In this document: positions 34,296 through 41,438 of the stretch, piece after piece
Layout: each line of letters begins with the position of its first letter
Numbering within the stretch: position 1 is the stretch's first letter
Source: an uncultured Dysgonomonas sp.
GTDB taxonomy: Bacteria > Bacteroidota > Bacteroidia > Bacteroidales > Dysgonomonadaceae
NCBI GenBank assembly: GCA_937995835.1
Contig: CALKIV010000045.1
Location: 1 to 64,000, forward strand
Length of the DNA stretch: 64,000 nucleotides
Reading direction: 5' to 3'
Translations under genes and position numbers: made by a program
The notes under the pieces: generated by a model
What the model saw: only the letters and a program-made list of their open reading frames with translations
What the model was told of the DNA's origin: nothing
Databases searched by the model: none

Positions 34296-34811
34296 ATGAA
34301 ATATATTTTATTTATCATATTTTCTACTCTTGCCCTCAATACTTCTGCACAAGTTGACAATTATCAATATAAAGTGAAAGTAGGAGATCTTGCGCCAGAC
34401 TTTACGATGCAACTCACATCAGGAGAACAAGTTAAGCTATCTTCTCTGCGAGGGAAAGTGATTATGCTACAATTTACAGCTAGCTGGTGTGGAGTATGTA
34501 TCAAAGAAATGCCACATATAGAGAATGAAATATGGCAGAAACAAAAAGAAAATCCTAACTTCGCCTTATATGGAATAGACAGAGATGAACCATTATCTAC
34601 TGTTAAGGAATTTATAGAACGAACAAAAGTAACGTATCCTATGGGTTTGGATCCGGCTGGAAAAATCTTTCAACTTTATGCTGAAGAACGCGCCGGAATC
34701 ACTCGAAATGTCATAATTGGCAAAGATGGGAAAATTGTTATGCTGACACGATTATTCAAAGAAGATGAATTTAAAGAGATGGTAAAACTCATCGACTCCC
34801 TTCTTGAATAG
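34296..34811 (+). CDS. Exported TlpA/ResA-like thiol-disulfide protein
   Basis: A 171-residue periplasmic thioredoxin-fold protein (signal peptide ending LNTSAQ). VGDLAPDFTMQLTSGEQVKLSSLRGKVIMLQFTASWCGVCIKEMP carries the redox-active Cys-Gly-Val-Cys pair after a Trp, as in TlpA/ResA proteins, and the cis-Pro region is in GITRNVIIGKDGKIV. Members reduce or isomerise disulfides in exported proteins or in cytochrome maturation. It has its own promoter and no redox partner gene next to it, so the target is unknown. Confidence 0.88.
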   Translation: MKYILFIIFSTLALNTSAQVDNYQYKVKVGDLAPDFTMQLTSGEQVKLSSLRGKVIMLQFTASWCGVCIKEMPHIENEIWQKQKENPNFALYGIDRDEPLSTVKEFIERTKVTYPMGLDPAGKIFQLYAEERAGITRNVIIGKDGKIVMLTRLFKEDEFKEMVKLIDSLLE

Positions 34812-34897
34812 ACACTATCATACTAATAGCTAATGTGTACGGGCTCATAGTGGAGCTGAGAGCATAGCACTATTAATATTTTTATTATTAATTCAAA

Positions 34898-35248
34898 ATG
34901 GCTTGGTTACTTCTCATACTAGCAGGACTCTCTGAAATAGTATGGGCTTATGGTTTGAAAATGACCAATGGATTCACTCATCTAGAGTGGAGCGCAATTA
35001 CAATCGTATTTATGATTATCAGCTTTCTATTATTTGGGAAAGCAATGAAAGAAATTCCGATAGGCACAGCTTATGCTGTCTTTACCGGAATTGGAGCAGC
35101 TGGGACAGCCGTTGTGGGAATATTGATCCTCAACGAAGCTGTTAACTTTGAGAAAATCTTATCACTAGTCTTCATCATTGGAGGTATCGTAGGACTCAAA
35201 CTTCTCAGCAGTGGAACAAAAGAGATGGAAGGAGGTACCAATGATTAG
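34898..35248 (+). CDS. SMR-family transporter subunit 1 (Gdx/YkkC-like)
   Basis: A 116-residue inner-membrane protein with four helices of the small multidrug resistance family. It begins MAWLLLILAGLSEIVWAYGLKMTNGFTH with the essential membrane Glu (residue 13), and loop GTAYAVFTGIGAAGTAVVG resembles the guanidinium-exporter (Gdx/SugE) branch rather than EmrE. It overlaps the next SMR gene by 8 bases, so the two probably form an obligate heterodimer, as YkkCD and EbrAB do. The 86-base leader holds only a small imperfect hairpin and no riboswitch I can recognise. Confidence 0.9.
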   Translation: MAWLLLILAGLSEIVWAYGLKMTNGFTHLEWSAITIVFMIISFLLFGKAMKEIPIGTAYAVFTGIGAAGTAVVGILILNEAVNFEKILSLVFIIGGIVGLKLLSSGTKEMEGGTND

Positions 35249-35561
35249 TTGGTTATTACTTGTTGTTGGTGGCTTATTCGAAGTCGGATTTGTAGCCATG
35301 ATGAAATTATCTAACAGCTTCAGAGTATTAAAGTACTCATTACTGACTGTGCTGTTCATGATCTTTAGCTTCTATAGCCTTTCACATGCACTCATAGACA
35401 TCCCAATAGGCATTGGATATGCTGTTTGGGCTGGTATCGGAGCAGTAGGCTCTGTCCTAGTAGGCATGATTTTCTTCAAGGAATCTAAAGATTGGCGAAA
35501 AGTATTACTCATTGGACTCATCATCATTGGAATAGTGGGATTAAAACTTTCAACTAATTAA
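35241..35561 (+). CDS. SMR-family transporter subunit 2 (YkkD-like)
   Basis: A 106-residue four-helix SMR protein beginning MISWLLLVVGGLFEVGFVAMMKLSNSF with membrane Glu14, and GIGYAVWAGIGAVGSVLVGMIFF in helix 3. ATG 35241 is chosen because it starts the first helix exactly and gives the 8-base overlap typical of paired SMR genes; a start at 35211 would add a charged leader. Paired SMR subunits usually insert with opposite topologies; the charge bias of the loops here could be tested for that. Substrate unknown, small cations or guanidinium being likely. Confidence 0.9.
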   Translation: MISWLLLVVGGLFEVGFVAMMKLSNSFRVLKYSLLTVLFMIFSFYSLSHALIDIPIGIGYAVWAGIGAVGSVLVGMIFFKESKDWRKVLLIGLIIIGIVGLKLSTN

Positions 35562-35572
35562 AATTTGAAAAA

Positions 35573-36184
35573 GTGAAATTATTTTTATCATTTTTAATTT
35601 TAACCCTTATGCAGACTGCGAGCCTAAACTCGCAGTCTGTTAATACTTCTACCATAGACTTTAACAAACTAAAAAAGACATACAATACACTTCCTGAAAT
35701 CACCCTACCCTATGGAGATGACTCTGACTACTATGAGAACGACACTCCAATAGAGTTTTCTCCTATGCCTTCTGAATTTCACTCTTTATTCAATCAAACG
35801 AATGATGATGCTTTAGGAGAAGTCAGATGGGCTAAAATCATCAATCCCAATCAAATGATTTTCATCGTGCAAGGTTGGGAAGAATGGGGTGACCAGAGAA
35901 TTGACCTATTTATCATTTCCGAAGATAACCAAGAGGTGAATCAACTATTATTATCTTCTGCAAGAGATGAAGTAATCACTAGTACAGAACAATTGGCTTC
36001 ACATAATGAAGGCGAAGAAATAGAACAAGAAATCGGTTGCAGATCAACAGCCTTTTTTATCGACAACGATTATAATATTATCATTACCGAAAGGATTTCA
36101 GCAGTTGGCTATTCTGATGTCACAGGCGTTAGCAACTACAAAATAACTAAAGAGGGCAAAATAGAGTTTGTTACGAATCAATAA
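35573..36184 (+). CDS. Acidic exported protein of unknown function
   Basis: A 203-residue exported protein starting at GTG 35573: this start is supported by the complete signal peptide it yields (KLFLSFLILTLMQTASLNSQS), while the first ATG (35609) would remove most of it. The mature protein is acidic, with a Tyr/Asp-rich stretch at 45-60 (YGDDSDYYENDTPIEF), a WGDQRIDLFIIS strand and a C-terminal VTGVSNYKITKEGKIEFV strand. No family recognised. It starts 11 bases after the SMR pair and ends 5 bases before the SecD-like lipoprotein, so all may be cotranscribed. Confidence 0.7.
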   Translation: MKLFLSFLILTLMQTASLNSQSVNTSTIDFNKLKKTYNTLPEITLPYGDDSDYYENDTPIEFSPMPSEFHSLFNQTNDDALGEVRWAKIINPNQMIFIVQGWEEWGDQRIDLFIISEDNQEVNQLLLSSARDEVITSTEQLASHNEGEEIEQEIGCRSTAFFIDNDYNIIITERISAVGYSDVTGVSNYKITKEGKIEFVTNQ

Positions 36185-36189
36185 AACAA

Positions 36190-37140
36190 ATGATTATGCA
36201 AAACATTCATCACTATTTTTGGAGTATAATAATTCTTTCTTCAGCCGTTTTTCAAATAGGTTGTACACCAACGTTAAGCAAACATGTTACCATAGAGCTT
36301 TCGCAATATTCCACCCCTTCAACAACCAACAATCAAGAAGACATAGACAAGACATTGTCTATCATCAAAGATCGTCTTGGTACACTAAACCTGTTTTATT
36401 TTGACAAACAAATTGTAGCAGACACGGAGAACAAAAACAGATATACAATTATGCTTCCCGAAAAAGCTAGCGATGAACAAATTCAACTTTTGGTTAGTGA
36501 TGTTAGCGAAATGGAAATTTGGCAAGTAGCCGATAAATCGAAGATAACAGTGCTCATAGAAATTATTCAATCCGATAGCAAAATTCGCGACCTGCTTATA
36601 AACTCTTCCTTCTACAATGAAAATTGTCTGTTATTGTCTAACAGACAAGATAGTGCCATTGTGATGCAAAGCTTGGATAGTCTGATTAGCAATAAAAACA
36701 TACAGTTTAGATGGGGTAAAGATCCTAACAAGACTTTGGATAATGGAATATATGGAGAGATGAAAGAAGAAGAGCACAAAAAACTCTATATCTTAGAAGC
36801 CCAAGATCTACAGACAGGGCCATTGCTTACTAGCAAGTATATTACAAAAGTGTCTGTGGAGTCTACTCCCATGGCTACACCAGTCATAAATATAGAAATG
36901 GAAAAAGAGGGAGCTGACAAATGGGAAAAGATAACTAAAAAGAATATAGGTAAACCTCTAGCAATAGTGGTGGATAACGAGGTCTATTCTACACCAACAG
37001 TGTCAGATAAAATTTCGAATGGATCGACCAGTATCTCAGGTGCATTCACTCAACAAGAAGCAGAAAGATTGGCCTTTCGTTTACAAGCAAAAAAAATGCC
37101 CCTTGGTGTAACTATTATAGACATAGCTCAGTCTAAATAA
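36190..37140 (+). CDS. Lipoprotein resembling the SecD periplasmic (P1) domain
   Basis: A 316-residue protein with a lipoprotein signal (SSAVFQIGC, lipobox Cys at about residue 25). The C-terminal third closely follows the head part of the SecD P1 domain: VINIEMEKEGADKWEKITKKNIGKPLAIVVDNEVYSTPTVSDKISNGSTSISGAF and EAERLAFRLQAKKMPLGVTI. Residues 47-90 (DKTLSIIKDRLGTL…NRYTIMLPE) look like the P1 base. The six membrane helices of SecD are absent, so this is a tethered periplasmic P1 alone. SecD P1 binds emerging preproteins; whether this protein acts in export, competes with SecDF or has a new role is unknown. It lies between an unknown exported protein and a DUF4870 protein. Confidence 0.8.
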   Translation: MIMQNIHHYFWSIIILSSAVFQIGCTPTLSKHVTIELSQYSTPSTTNNQEDIDKTLSIIKDRLGTLNLFYFDKQIVADTENKNRYTIMLPEKASDEQIQLLVSDVSEMEIWQVADKSKITVLIEIIQSDSKIRDLLINSSFYNENCLLLSNRQDSAIVMQSLDSLISNKNIQFRWGKDPNKTLDNGIYGEMKEEEHKKLYILEAQDLQTGPLLTSKYITKVSVESTPMATPVINIEMEKEGADKWEKITKKNIGKPLAIVVDNEVYSTPTVSDKISNGSTSISGAFTQQEAERLAFRLQAKKMPLGVTIIDIAQSK

Positions 37141-37168
37141 TAAACTCTTCATTATAAAAAGGAAGAAT

Positions 37169-37714
37169 ATGGCAAATAAATATCAATTATTAGAAGACTT
37201 AGAACGTCTGCGCAAAGCTGGTACTATCTCTGAAGAAGAATATCAAAGCGAAAGAGAAAAGATATTCAACATGAATGCAAACTCTAGAGAGAGCTCCTCT
37301 GCTTTCTTTGGCATGAAAGAAAACACATATCTTATGCTCATGCACCTTTCTCTATTTGCAGGCATCATCACTTTGGGACTTGGATTGATTGCTCCAATCA
37401 TTCTATGGGCAATTTATAAAGATAACAGTTCTGAAGTTGACAGGCATGGCAAAAACATTTTTAACATGATGATAAGTTGGGCTATTTATACATGCATAGC
37501 TATGGTATTGAATTATACGATCATACTTGCTATCATAGGCTTACCTTTATTAATTATTTTACTGGTCTTGCCTGCGATTTTCATCATCATAGCAAGTATC
37601 AATGCCGAAAAGGGTATATTTTGGGAATACCCTCTATCCATCCCTTTTTTTGCTACTCAAAAAGATAATTATCAGAAAAACATGAATGATCGAAACAATA
37701 GTTCATTCAAATAA
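37169..37714 (+). CDS. SHOCT-like plus DUF4870 membrane protein
   Basis: A 181-residue protein. Residues 1-35 (YQLLEDLERLRKAGTISEEEYQSEREKIF) form a short C-terminal-domain-type (SHOCT) helix hairpin, here at the N-terminus. Residues 50-170 are a DUF4870-type membrane domain with three to four helices and the family pattern LMHLSLFAGIITLGLGLIAPIILWAIYKDNSSEVDRHGKNIFNMMISW. Function unknown. It follows the SecD-like lipoprotein by 28 bases, and its stop is 2 bases from the end of the convergent GNAT gene. Confidence 0.82.
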   Translation: MANKYQLLEDLERLRKAGTISEEEYQSEREKIFNMNANSRESSSAFFGMKENTYLMLMHLSLFAGIITLGLGLIAPIILWAIYKDNSSEVDRHGKNIFNMMISWAIYTCIAMVLNYTIILAIIGLPLLIILLVLPAIFIIIASINAEKGIFWEYPLSIPFFATQKDNYQKNMNDRNNSSFK

Positions 37715-37716
37715 AT

Positions 37717-38247
37717 TCAGAGTAACAGCTGATAAAGTCTAAACCATTTGAGATCAATAATCTCTAAATTTAGATCAACTGTAGCAATATACACATAGTT
37801 TACCTTTTCGTACAAGGCTATTGCCGGCTCGTTGTATACTGAAACATCTAGCCTAATAGCCTTTTTCTTTATAGAAAGCGCATACTGACGAATGGCATCC
37901 ATCAGCTCGCTTCCCACCCTTTGCCCTACAAATAACGGATTTACGACACACGTATGGATAATTAAGACTTCAGAATCCTTGAAGTCCACTCCCCAATTCA
38001 CCAATTCATATCCTTTTTCAGGCAGATGATTAAGAATTACAGATGCCACAATAACATCTCCTTGCTTTAAACAAAAAAGTGTATCCAATTCAAATGCTAC
38101 CTGAGCTGTTTTAAAAGTAGGATACACTCCTTTCTTCCAGTTGGGGTAATTAGTATGCTTTTCTAAATAATCATTCAACTCATCATAAAGGCTGATTATC
38201 TGACTCACATCACTTTTTGTGGCTTTCTGAAAAATATAAGATGCCAT
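37717..38247 (-). CDS. GNAT-family N-acetyltransferase
   Basis: A 176-residue cytoplasmic acetyltransferase. The GNAT core is visible: CVVNPLFVGQRVGSELMDAIRQYA (acetyl-CoA-binding motif A, R/Q-x-x-G-x-G/S) and IRLDVSVYNEPAIALYEKVNYVYIATVDL (motif B). The substrate is not deducible. A -7-like TATCTTTG lies on the minus strand at 38270-38277. It is convergent with the DUF4870 gene and divergent from hisA. Confidence 0.88.
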   Translation of the reverse strand: MASYIFQKATKSDVSQIISLYDELNDYLEKHTNYPNWKKGVYPTFKTAQVAFELDTLFCLKQGDVIVASVILNHLPEKGYELVNWGVDFKDSEVLIIHTCVVNPLFVGQRVGSELMDAIRQYALSIKKKAIRLDVSVYNEPAIALYEKVNYVYIATVDLNLEIIDLKWFRLYQLLL

Positions 38248-38434
38248 TTCATTTTATTATTTTGAAAAGCAAAGATAAGATTAAATCAGCGAATGATTAA
38301 TCAAGACAAACATGATCATGAAGTGCCTAAATTAGACCAACAACTAAATTTTGATAGAATAATTGAAACTTTATGATATAAAATAAAGCATAAATCAGTA
38401 TATTTGCTACTTATATTTCATTTTAGTTATAATT

Positions 38435-39154
38435 ATGCCAATAGAAATTATTCCTGCAATAGACATTATAGACGGTAAATGTGTTAGACTTTCTCAAGGA
38501 GATTACAACATCAAGAAAGTATACAATGAGAATCCATTAGAGGTTGCTAAAATGTTTGAAGACGCAGGAATTAAACGTCTCCACCTAGTGGATCTAGACG
38601 GAGCCAAGGCTAAAAAGATAATCAATCACACTGTTCTTGAGGACATTGCAACACACACCTCACTGATTATCGATTTTGGAGGAGGTGTTCAAAGTGATGA
38701 AGATATCAAAATAGCATTCAACTCGGGAGCTAAAATGGTCACTGGTGGAAGCATCGCTGTAAAAGATAGTGATCTCTTCTCTAGCTGGATAAAAAAATAT
38801 GGCCACGATACCATCATTCTTGGTGCAGACGCCAAAGACAAAAAAATAGCTGTATCGGGTTGGCAAGAATCAACATCTCTCGATTTATTTGACTTTATTG
38901 CAAATTATAAAAAACAAGAAATAACAAAAGTAATATGTACTGACATCACTAGAGACGGAATGTTACAGGGTCCATCGATAGATTTATACAAAGAAATTTT
39001 AGAAAAATTCCCTGATCTGTATCTAATTGCCAGTGGTGGAGTGAGTAACTTTCAAGACATACTTGACCTAGAGAAAGCAGGAATACCTGCTGTTATTCTA
39101 GGAAAAGCAATCTATGAAAACAGGATTACTCTGAAGGAACTTAGTCGTCATTAA
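38435..39154 (+). CDS. hisA: Phosphoribosylformimino-5-aminoimidazole carboxamide ribotide isomerase
   Basis: Histidine pathway step 4, an Amadori isomerase with a (beta/alpha)8 barrel. The 239-residue protein has IIPAIDIIDGKCVRLSQGDY (catalytic Asp near the N-terminus), DLDGAK, DFGGGVQ, and CTDITRDGMLQGPS (second catalytic Asp). A -7 box TATATTTG at 38399-38406 lacks a clear -33. hisA opens this cluster; the usual upstream neighbour hisH is absent, and a GNAT gene runs in the opposite direction. Confidence 0.95.
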   Translation: MPIEIIPAIDIIDGKCVRLSQGDYNIKKVYNENPLEVAKMFEDAGIKRLHLVDLDGAKAKKIINHTVLEDIATHTSLIIDFGGGVQSDEDIKIAFNSGAKMVTGGSIAVKDSDLFSSWIKKYGHDTIILGADAKDKKIAVSGWQESTSLDLFDFIANYKKQEITKVICTDITRDGMLQGPSIDLYKEILEKFPDLYLIASGGVSNFQDILDLEKAGIPAVILGKAIYENRITLKELSRH

Positions 39155-39170
39155 AAATTTATTAAGCCAC

Positions 39171-39941
39171 ATGTCAACAAACAAACAATTCAAAAGAATC
39201 ATTCCTTGTCTTGATATCAAAGACGGAAGGATAGTAAAAGGAGTCAACTTTGTCAATCTTAAAGACATAGGAGACCCAGTAGAAACAGCTAAAGAGTATG
39301 AGCTACAAGGTGCTGATGAACTCGTTTTTCTCGATATAGCAGCAACACATGAGGAACGAAAAACATTCTTTGACCTCATACAAAAGCTATCTAAAGCTAT
39401 CGAGATCCCCTTTGCTGTAGGGGGAGGAATTAGCGAACTAGCCGATGCTGAAAAGTTAATTTCTCTAGGCACTTCAAAAGTCTCTATCAATTCCGCAGCA
39501 ATCAAAAATCCCAAACTGATTACCGAAATCAGCGAAAAATTTGGTTCGCAAGCTTGCGTTTGCGCCATAGATGCCAAATTAGAAGACAATGGAGAATGGA
39601 TGTGCTATATCGGTGGAGGACGCATAAAAACAGATAAAAAATTGCTCGATTGGGCTAAAGAAGCTGAGCAACTAGGTGCTGGCGAAATATTATTTACAAG
39701 TATGAGTCACGATGGTGTAAAAAGTGGATATCCAAATGAAGCACTATTTCAGTTGTCGCAATCAGTAAATATTCCTATCATTGCATCTGGAGGCGCTGGA
39801 AGCAAAGAAGATTTCAAAGATGCTATCCTTAAAGGAAATGCTGATGCTGTTTTGGCAGCTAGTGTTTTCCACTTTGGTGAAATAAAAATACCAGAACTCA
39901 AGGCTTATCTCAAAAGTGAAGGTATCGACGTGAGATTATAA
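39171..39941 (+). CDS. hisF: Imidazole glycerol phosphate synthase, cyclase subunit
   Basis: The cyclase subunit of IGP synthase, which uses ammonia from HisH to make imidazole glycerol phosphate and AICAR. The 256-residue barrel has RIIPCLDIKDGRIVKGVNFVNLKDIGDPVE with catalytic Asp11-type residue, VGGGISELADAE, CAIDAKLED and LFTSMSHDGVKSGY with the second catalytic Asp. Its obligatory partner hisH is not in the window. Gap to hisA is 16 bases and to hisIE 16 bases. Confidence 0.96.
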   Translation: MSTNKQFKRIIPCLDIKDGRIVKGVNFVNLKDIGDPVETAKEYELQGADELVFLDIAATHEERKTFFDLIQKLSKAIEIPFAVGGGISELADAEKLISLGTSKVSINSAAIKNPKLITEISEKFGSQACVCAIDAKLEDNGEWMCYIGGGRIKTDKKLLDWAKEAEQLGAGEILFTSMSHDGVKSGYPNEALFQLSQSVNIPIIASGGAGSKEDFKDAILKGNADAVLAASVFHFGEIKIPELKAYLKSEGIDVRL

Positions 39942-39957
39942 TAAAAACAAAATAAAA

Positions 39958-40554
39958 ATGACTCTTGATTTTGAGAAAACTGGGGGATTAATTCCCGCAA
40001 TAATACAAGACAACGAAACCAATAAGGTGCTGATGCTAGGGTATATGAACCAAGAAGCCCTAGATAAAACTCAGCAAACAGGTAAAGTAACTTTCTTCAG
40101 CAGAACAAAACAACGTCTTTGGACTAAAGGGGAAGAAAGTGGGAATTTTCTACACTTGGTGTCCATTGCAGAGGATTGTGACAATGACACACTTTTAGTA
40201 AAAGTTAACCCTGTTGGACCTGTATGCCATACTGGGCAAGACACCTGCTTTGGAGAAACGAATGTTGAAGATATTATGTTCATCAAACATCTTCAAGAGT
40301 TTATAAACAAACGCCATGCAGAAATGCCTGAGAATTCTTACACCACCTCTTTGTTCCAATCTGGAGTAAACAGAATGGCTCAAAAAGTAGGTGAAGAAGC
40401 TATAGAATCAGTCATCGAGGCTTGTAATGGTACAGATGAAAGACTTATATACGAGTCAGCAGATATGTTATACCACTTGATTGTTCTTTTAACTTCTAAA
40501 GGTTTAAATATCGAAGACCTAGCCCGAGAACTAAAAGGCAGACATAAGAAATAA
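39958..40554 (+). CDS. hisI: Bifunctional phosphoribosyl-AMP cyclohydrolase / phosphoribosyl-ATP pyrophosphatase
   Basis: The HisIE fusion catalysing histidine steps 2 and 3. Residues 1-105 are the cyclohydrolase domain (MLGYMNQEALDKTQQTGKVTFFSRTKQRLWTKGEESGNF, then DCDNDTLLVKVNPVGPVCHTGQDTCF with zinc-binding Cys). Residues 110-198 are the all-helical pyrophosphatase domain with VGEEAIESVIEA and ESADMLYHLIVLL. The fusion is the common Bacteroidetes form. ftsE starts 5 bases after its stop. Confidence 0.95.
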   Translation: MTLDFEKTGGLIPAIIQDNETNKVLMLGYMNQEALDKTQQTGKVTFFSRTKQRLWTKGEESGNFLHLVSIAEDCDNDTLLVKVNPVGPVCHTGQDTCFGETNVEDIMFIKHLQEFINKRHAEMPENSYTTSLFQSGVNRMAQKVGEEAIESVIEACNGTDERLIYESADMLYHLIVLLTSKGLNIEDLARELKGRHKK

Positions 40555-40559
40555 CAAGA

Positions 40560-41363
40560 ATGAAGGACAAGGAGAAAGAAAACACTATAGAAAGTACTCT
40601 TAATCAACCAACTGATTGGCAAGAAGAGCAAGATATTGAGAATAGTTCTGAGAAAAAGGAAGATGAATCTTCTCCTTTAATAAAGAATACAATTCTTGAA
40701 TATACCAATGTTGATCTTGATCGTGATGGGAATCTCATCCTTTCAGATATCAACATAACAGTTGCCGAAGGTGATTTTGTATATCTAATTGGTACAGTAG
40801 GTGCAGGCAAAAGTACCTTTCTAAAAAGTGTTTACTCCGAGATTCCTATTCTTAGAGGGGAAGCCCGAGTCATGGAATATGAATTAGATGCAATAAAGAA
40901 AAAACAAATTCCATTTCTGAGAAGAAAAATAGGTATCGTGTTCCAAGATTTTCAATTACTGATTGATCGCTCTGCTGAAAAAAATCTTGAGTTCGTTCTT
41001 CGTGCTACTGGCTGGAAAAATAGAGGATTGATAAATATGCGTATCGAAGAAGTCTTGACACAAGTTGGGATGGAAAACAAAGGGTACAAAATGCCTCACG
41101 AATTATCAGGAGGCGAACAACAACGTATTGTCATTGCTCGCGCTTTGCTCAACTCTCCAGAGGTTATACTAGCTGATGAACCCACTGGGAATCTAGATCC
41201 CCAGACTAGCAGTCAGATTGTAGAGCTTTTGCAAGAAATCAGCAAGAAAGGAACAGCAGTCATCATGTCGACACATAACTATACCATCGTTAAAAAATAT
41301 CCGGGAAGAATATTTAAGTTTGAAGATGGTAGAATGAAAGAAGTCGTTTTAGCAAAACAATAA
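40560..41363 (+). CDS. ftsE: FtsE-like cell-division ABC transporter ATPase
   Basis: A 267-residue ABC ATPase. Walker A is GTVGAGKST, the Q-loop VFQDFQLL, the signature LSGGEQQRIVIARALL, Walker B VILADEPTGNLD and the H-loop MSTHNYTIV; the FQDFQLL and NLDPQTS contexts are FtsE-like. With FtsX it links divisome and cell-wall hydrolase activation. Two features are odd: an acidic N-terminal extension of about 45 residues before the ATPase core, and the absence of an ftsX gene next to it. It follows hisIE by 5 bases and so is likely cotranscribed with histidine genes, ending at a bidirectional terminator. Confidence 0.87.
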   Translation: MKDKEKENTIESTLNQPTDWQEEQDIENSSEKKEDESSPLIKNTILEYTNVDLDRDGNLILSDINITVAEGDFVYLIGTVGAGKSTFLKSVYSEIPILRGEARVMEYELDAIKKKQIPFLRRKIGIVFQDFQLLIDRSAEKNLEFVLRATGWKNRGLINMRIEEVLTQVGMENKGYKMPHELSGGEQQRIVIARALLNSPEVILADEPTGNLDPQTSSQIVELLQEISKKGTAVIMSTHNYTIVKKYPGRIFKFEDGRMKEVVLAKQ

Positions 41364-41381
41364 GTCTTTACATTAAAGCAT

Positions 41382-41417
41382 AAAAAAAGAGAAGTCAAAA
41401 TGACTTCTCTTTTTTAT
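41382..41417. terminator. Bidirectional terminator between ftsE and the TPR lipoprotein gene
   Basis: Inverted repeat AAAAAAGAGAAGTCA / TGACTTCTCTTTTTT (about 41383-41397 and 41401-41415) with a three-base loop, giving T-tails on both strands between convergent genes. Confidence 0.9.
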
Positions 41418-41438
41418 TTTCACAATAACGTTTGCTGT

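Noticed and set aside
34812..34897. Guanidine or TPP-like riboswitch in front of the SMR pair
   Set aside because: Only fragments (one ACGG, one GCTGAGAG) are present; no second hairpin or 3' half could be found in 86 bases.
38293..38376. 27-codon frame upstream of hisA with two His codons (possible his leader peptide)
   Set aside because: The two His codons are not consecutive and no terminator hairpin or alternative pairing follows before hisA.
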